Shown here: one piece after another, positions 62,167-64,000 of the stretch
How positions within the stretch are numbered: position 1 is the stretch's first letter
Layout of the letters: each line of letters opens with the position of its first letter
Assembly (NCBI RefSeq): GCF_008831285.2
Contig: NC_045140.1
Span: 23,330,131 to 23,394,130, forward strand
DNA: 64,000 nt
Direction: 5' to 3'
From: Nymphaea colorata
Taxonomy: Eukaryota; Streptophyta; Magnoliopsida; Nymphaeales; Nymphaeaceae
The notes under the pieces: generated by a model
Seen by the model: only the letters and a program-made list of their open reading frames with translations
What the model was told of the DNA's origin: nothing
Database searches by the model: none
Position numbers and translations under genes: made by a program

Positions 62167-64000
62167 CATAGATCTTCCATATATAATATATAGACGTAAA
62201 AATTTCTTACTTTCGGTGCTGCTAGTTGAGATTATATGTTGTGTGCTTCAATAGAAAAAAATCAGCAAATATCTACAGATGGTGATGTATCACAACCACA
62301 AGAGAAAATAAGAAATAGCAGGTACCATTCTTTAAGTGATAATAGCTGGAGAACATTCAAAATCGGTACCTTACGGCGGCTCCTTTAATTCTTTCTCGCT
62401 TCCCTTCCTGTAACAAAGGTTTCTCCTACACCCTTCTTCTGCATGATATTGAAAGCAAAAATGTCATGTTAATGACTTTTTAGGCAATGAAAGATTGGTA
62501 AGAATAAAGGAGAGAAGGCAGAACTTGAAGACAGTTGTGATGGGAAATCAGCTCAGAACTGCAAAGTTTTGCAACTACAAGGAAAAAGTGAGCTCTCATT
62601 TACTGTAAGTCCCTACAGCCATAGGACCCGTGACAAAGTAAAGTGAATACACAGCATCAATCAGTATGTTTGTCCCAAAGCATTCTTACTTCTAATCCAT
62701 GAGCAGTAGCAGCCTACCAAGTTACAGCCCTCAATTTGTTTCCATTTGAAGGCGAAGGCTAGCATTTTTTTTTTAGTCATGAAATATAGATTACTAGCAT
62801 AACTTTTGAGGAATATATACCTATATTAGGCTTGGAATATGTACCAATGTACAAATATTTATGTCCAAATATTCATGGAGTAAGCTAGAATGTAATTACG
62901 AAACTGCCCATGCCATGCTTCTGATGGAATTGCGTTCACTAACTAATGGATTTGTTGGGCTCCGACATTTAAATGCCTAACTTTTCTTCGTATAATAATA
63001 TCGCCCTTTTATTCTCCAATGGTAAAACATGCTTTTATGTCTCAATCCACCGCCGGGCCTGTTCCAGTAATTCTAAATCTGAAGAAACCTCAAGAGGAGA
63101 CAACGTCACTAGGGTTTTCTTGCTTCCAAAGAAAGGGCCTTCACTCTTTGTGGAACTGAGAAATTTCGAAGCATTCTTGTTATTCTTTCTGAGGGTTATA
63201 TACGTTTGAGATTTTCTTCGTATTCCTCTATTTTGACAGTGGATACCTTGTTCCTGCACTTGTGGGTAAAATGCCAGACTACCATGTAAGACTGGTGCTC
63301 CCTCTCTCTCTCTCTCTTCCTTCCTAACGCCTTGTTGGGGAGGGTAGTACTTTTACTCTCTCTCTCTCTCTCTCTCTAGCCCTGTATTATGTTTTGCCTG
63401 TTTGGCTTTTGCAAAAAATGTGAAGGAATTTGCGATGCCAACGACATCCATTTTCTCTAGCTGATGAAAGGCCCCTACCCCCCACTACCTAAGATTGATG
63501 CAGCAGATAGCCATGGGAGAGAAAATGGTGGGCAAGGTGCCGTGTAGAATGATTTGACTGAAGAGATAGATGCTTTGAGAAATTTTAAACGTTAACGTTA
63601 ACCTTTTCCTAGATATTAATCTTTAAGACATGATAGATCGAAGCAATTGAAAGAGAAAAAAAGTACTACGCGTTCTTGGGTTTCAAGGACGGCCTAACAT
63701 GCAAAGCCTCCCGTTGGATTTACTGTTGTCTTCTTAAGCAAAAAAATCAGGCTTTTTAGGAAGAGCATATACCTTTTATGGAAGAAAAAAATGAAAAAGC
63801 AGGCGTACTTTAAATTTATCACTCTAACTCTAATAGTTAAGTAGAAAACAATGAATATATACGCATGATGAATTCATTAATATGTGCTTCCGCAGAAGCA
63901 CCGAAAAGAAAAAGCACAGCACAGAAAATGGTTATCATCAGTAAATGAAAAAGATATATATAAGTGTAGTAGAACCTAAAGCAGGGAAGAATAACTGAAG
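61215..64000. other. Downstream of MIR396b: presumed primary-transcript tail then intergenic DNA
   Basis: No protein gene is supported. It has a compound (CT)n(TA)n tract at 62119-62166 and two (CT)n runs at 63300-63320 and 63356-63379. An ATG-started frame at 61815-62102 (YSEEHWADRPPLLRSEG) has no recognised family. Confidence 0.5.
62119..62166 (+). repeat. Compound (CT)n(TA)n microsatellite
   Basis: About 12 CT units pass directly into about 12 TA units, about 900 bp downstream of the MIR396b hairpin. Confidence 0.9.

Overview
This window is nuclear DNA of a flowering plant. It holds multi-exon genes with GT-AG introns and T-rich acceptors, AT-rich intergenic DNA full of (TA)n and (GA)n microsatellites, small fold-back transposons, a decayed LINE, and two copies of the plant-specific microRNA gene MIR396. 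I cannot name the species. Exon structures below were derived by hand from splice signals, reading phase and remembered family sequences; no alignment was run.

Layout. 1-4230 (-): 5' part of a KOC1-type chloroplast outer-envelope protein kinase gene, cut by the window start. 9050-13739 (+): complete six-exon adenine phosphoribosyltransferase gene. 19690-23187 (+): five-exon CUE-domain/coiled-coil protein gene, with a possible extra terminal exon at 24160-24318. 27397-28082 (-): single-exon calmodulin-like protein gene whose N-terminal membrane-anchor frame and four-EF-hand frame are one base out of register. 31059-38944 (-): complete ten-exon PX-domain Rab5-effector gene of the EREX type. 39370-64000: a gene-poor 25 kb tract whose supported genes are two MIR396 hairpins in the same orientation, at 49781-49903 and 61093-61212, 11.3 kb apart.

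The protein genes are unrelated housekeeping or signalling genes (plastid import phosphorylation, purine salvage, ubiquitin binding, calcium sensing, endosomal trafficking) and do not form a functional cluster. The two microRNA loci do belong together: both should yield miR396, which represses GROWTH-REGULATING FACTOR mRNAs. The rest is intergenic DNA with repeat families, including two tRNA-like SINE heads, four fold-back MITEs (one inside an EREX intron), one inverted pair of a dispersed repeat, a LINE zinc-finger remnant and a 5 x 48 bp minisatellite. I found no CRISPR array, operon, rRNA or tRNA gene, and no convincing new multigene system. The items most worth checking are the MIR396 pair, the frame break in the calmodulin-like gene, the orphan exon after the CUE gene, and the two GC-AG introns.
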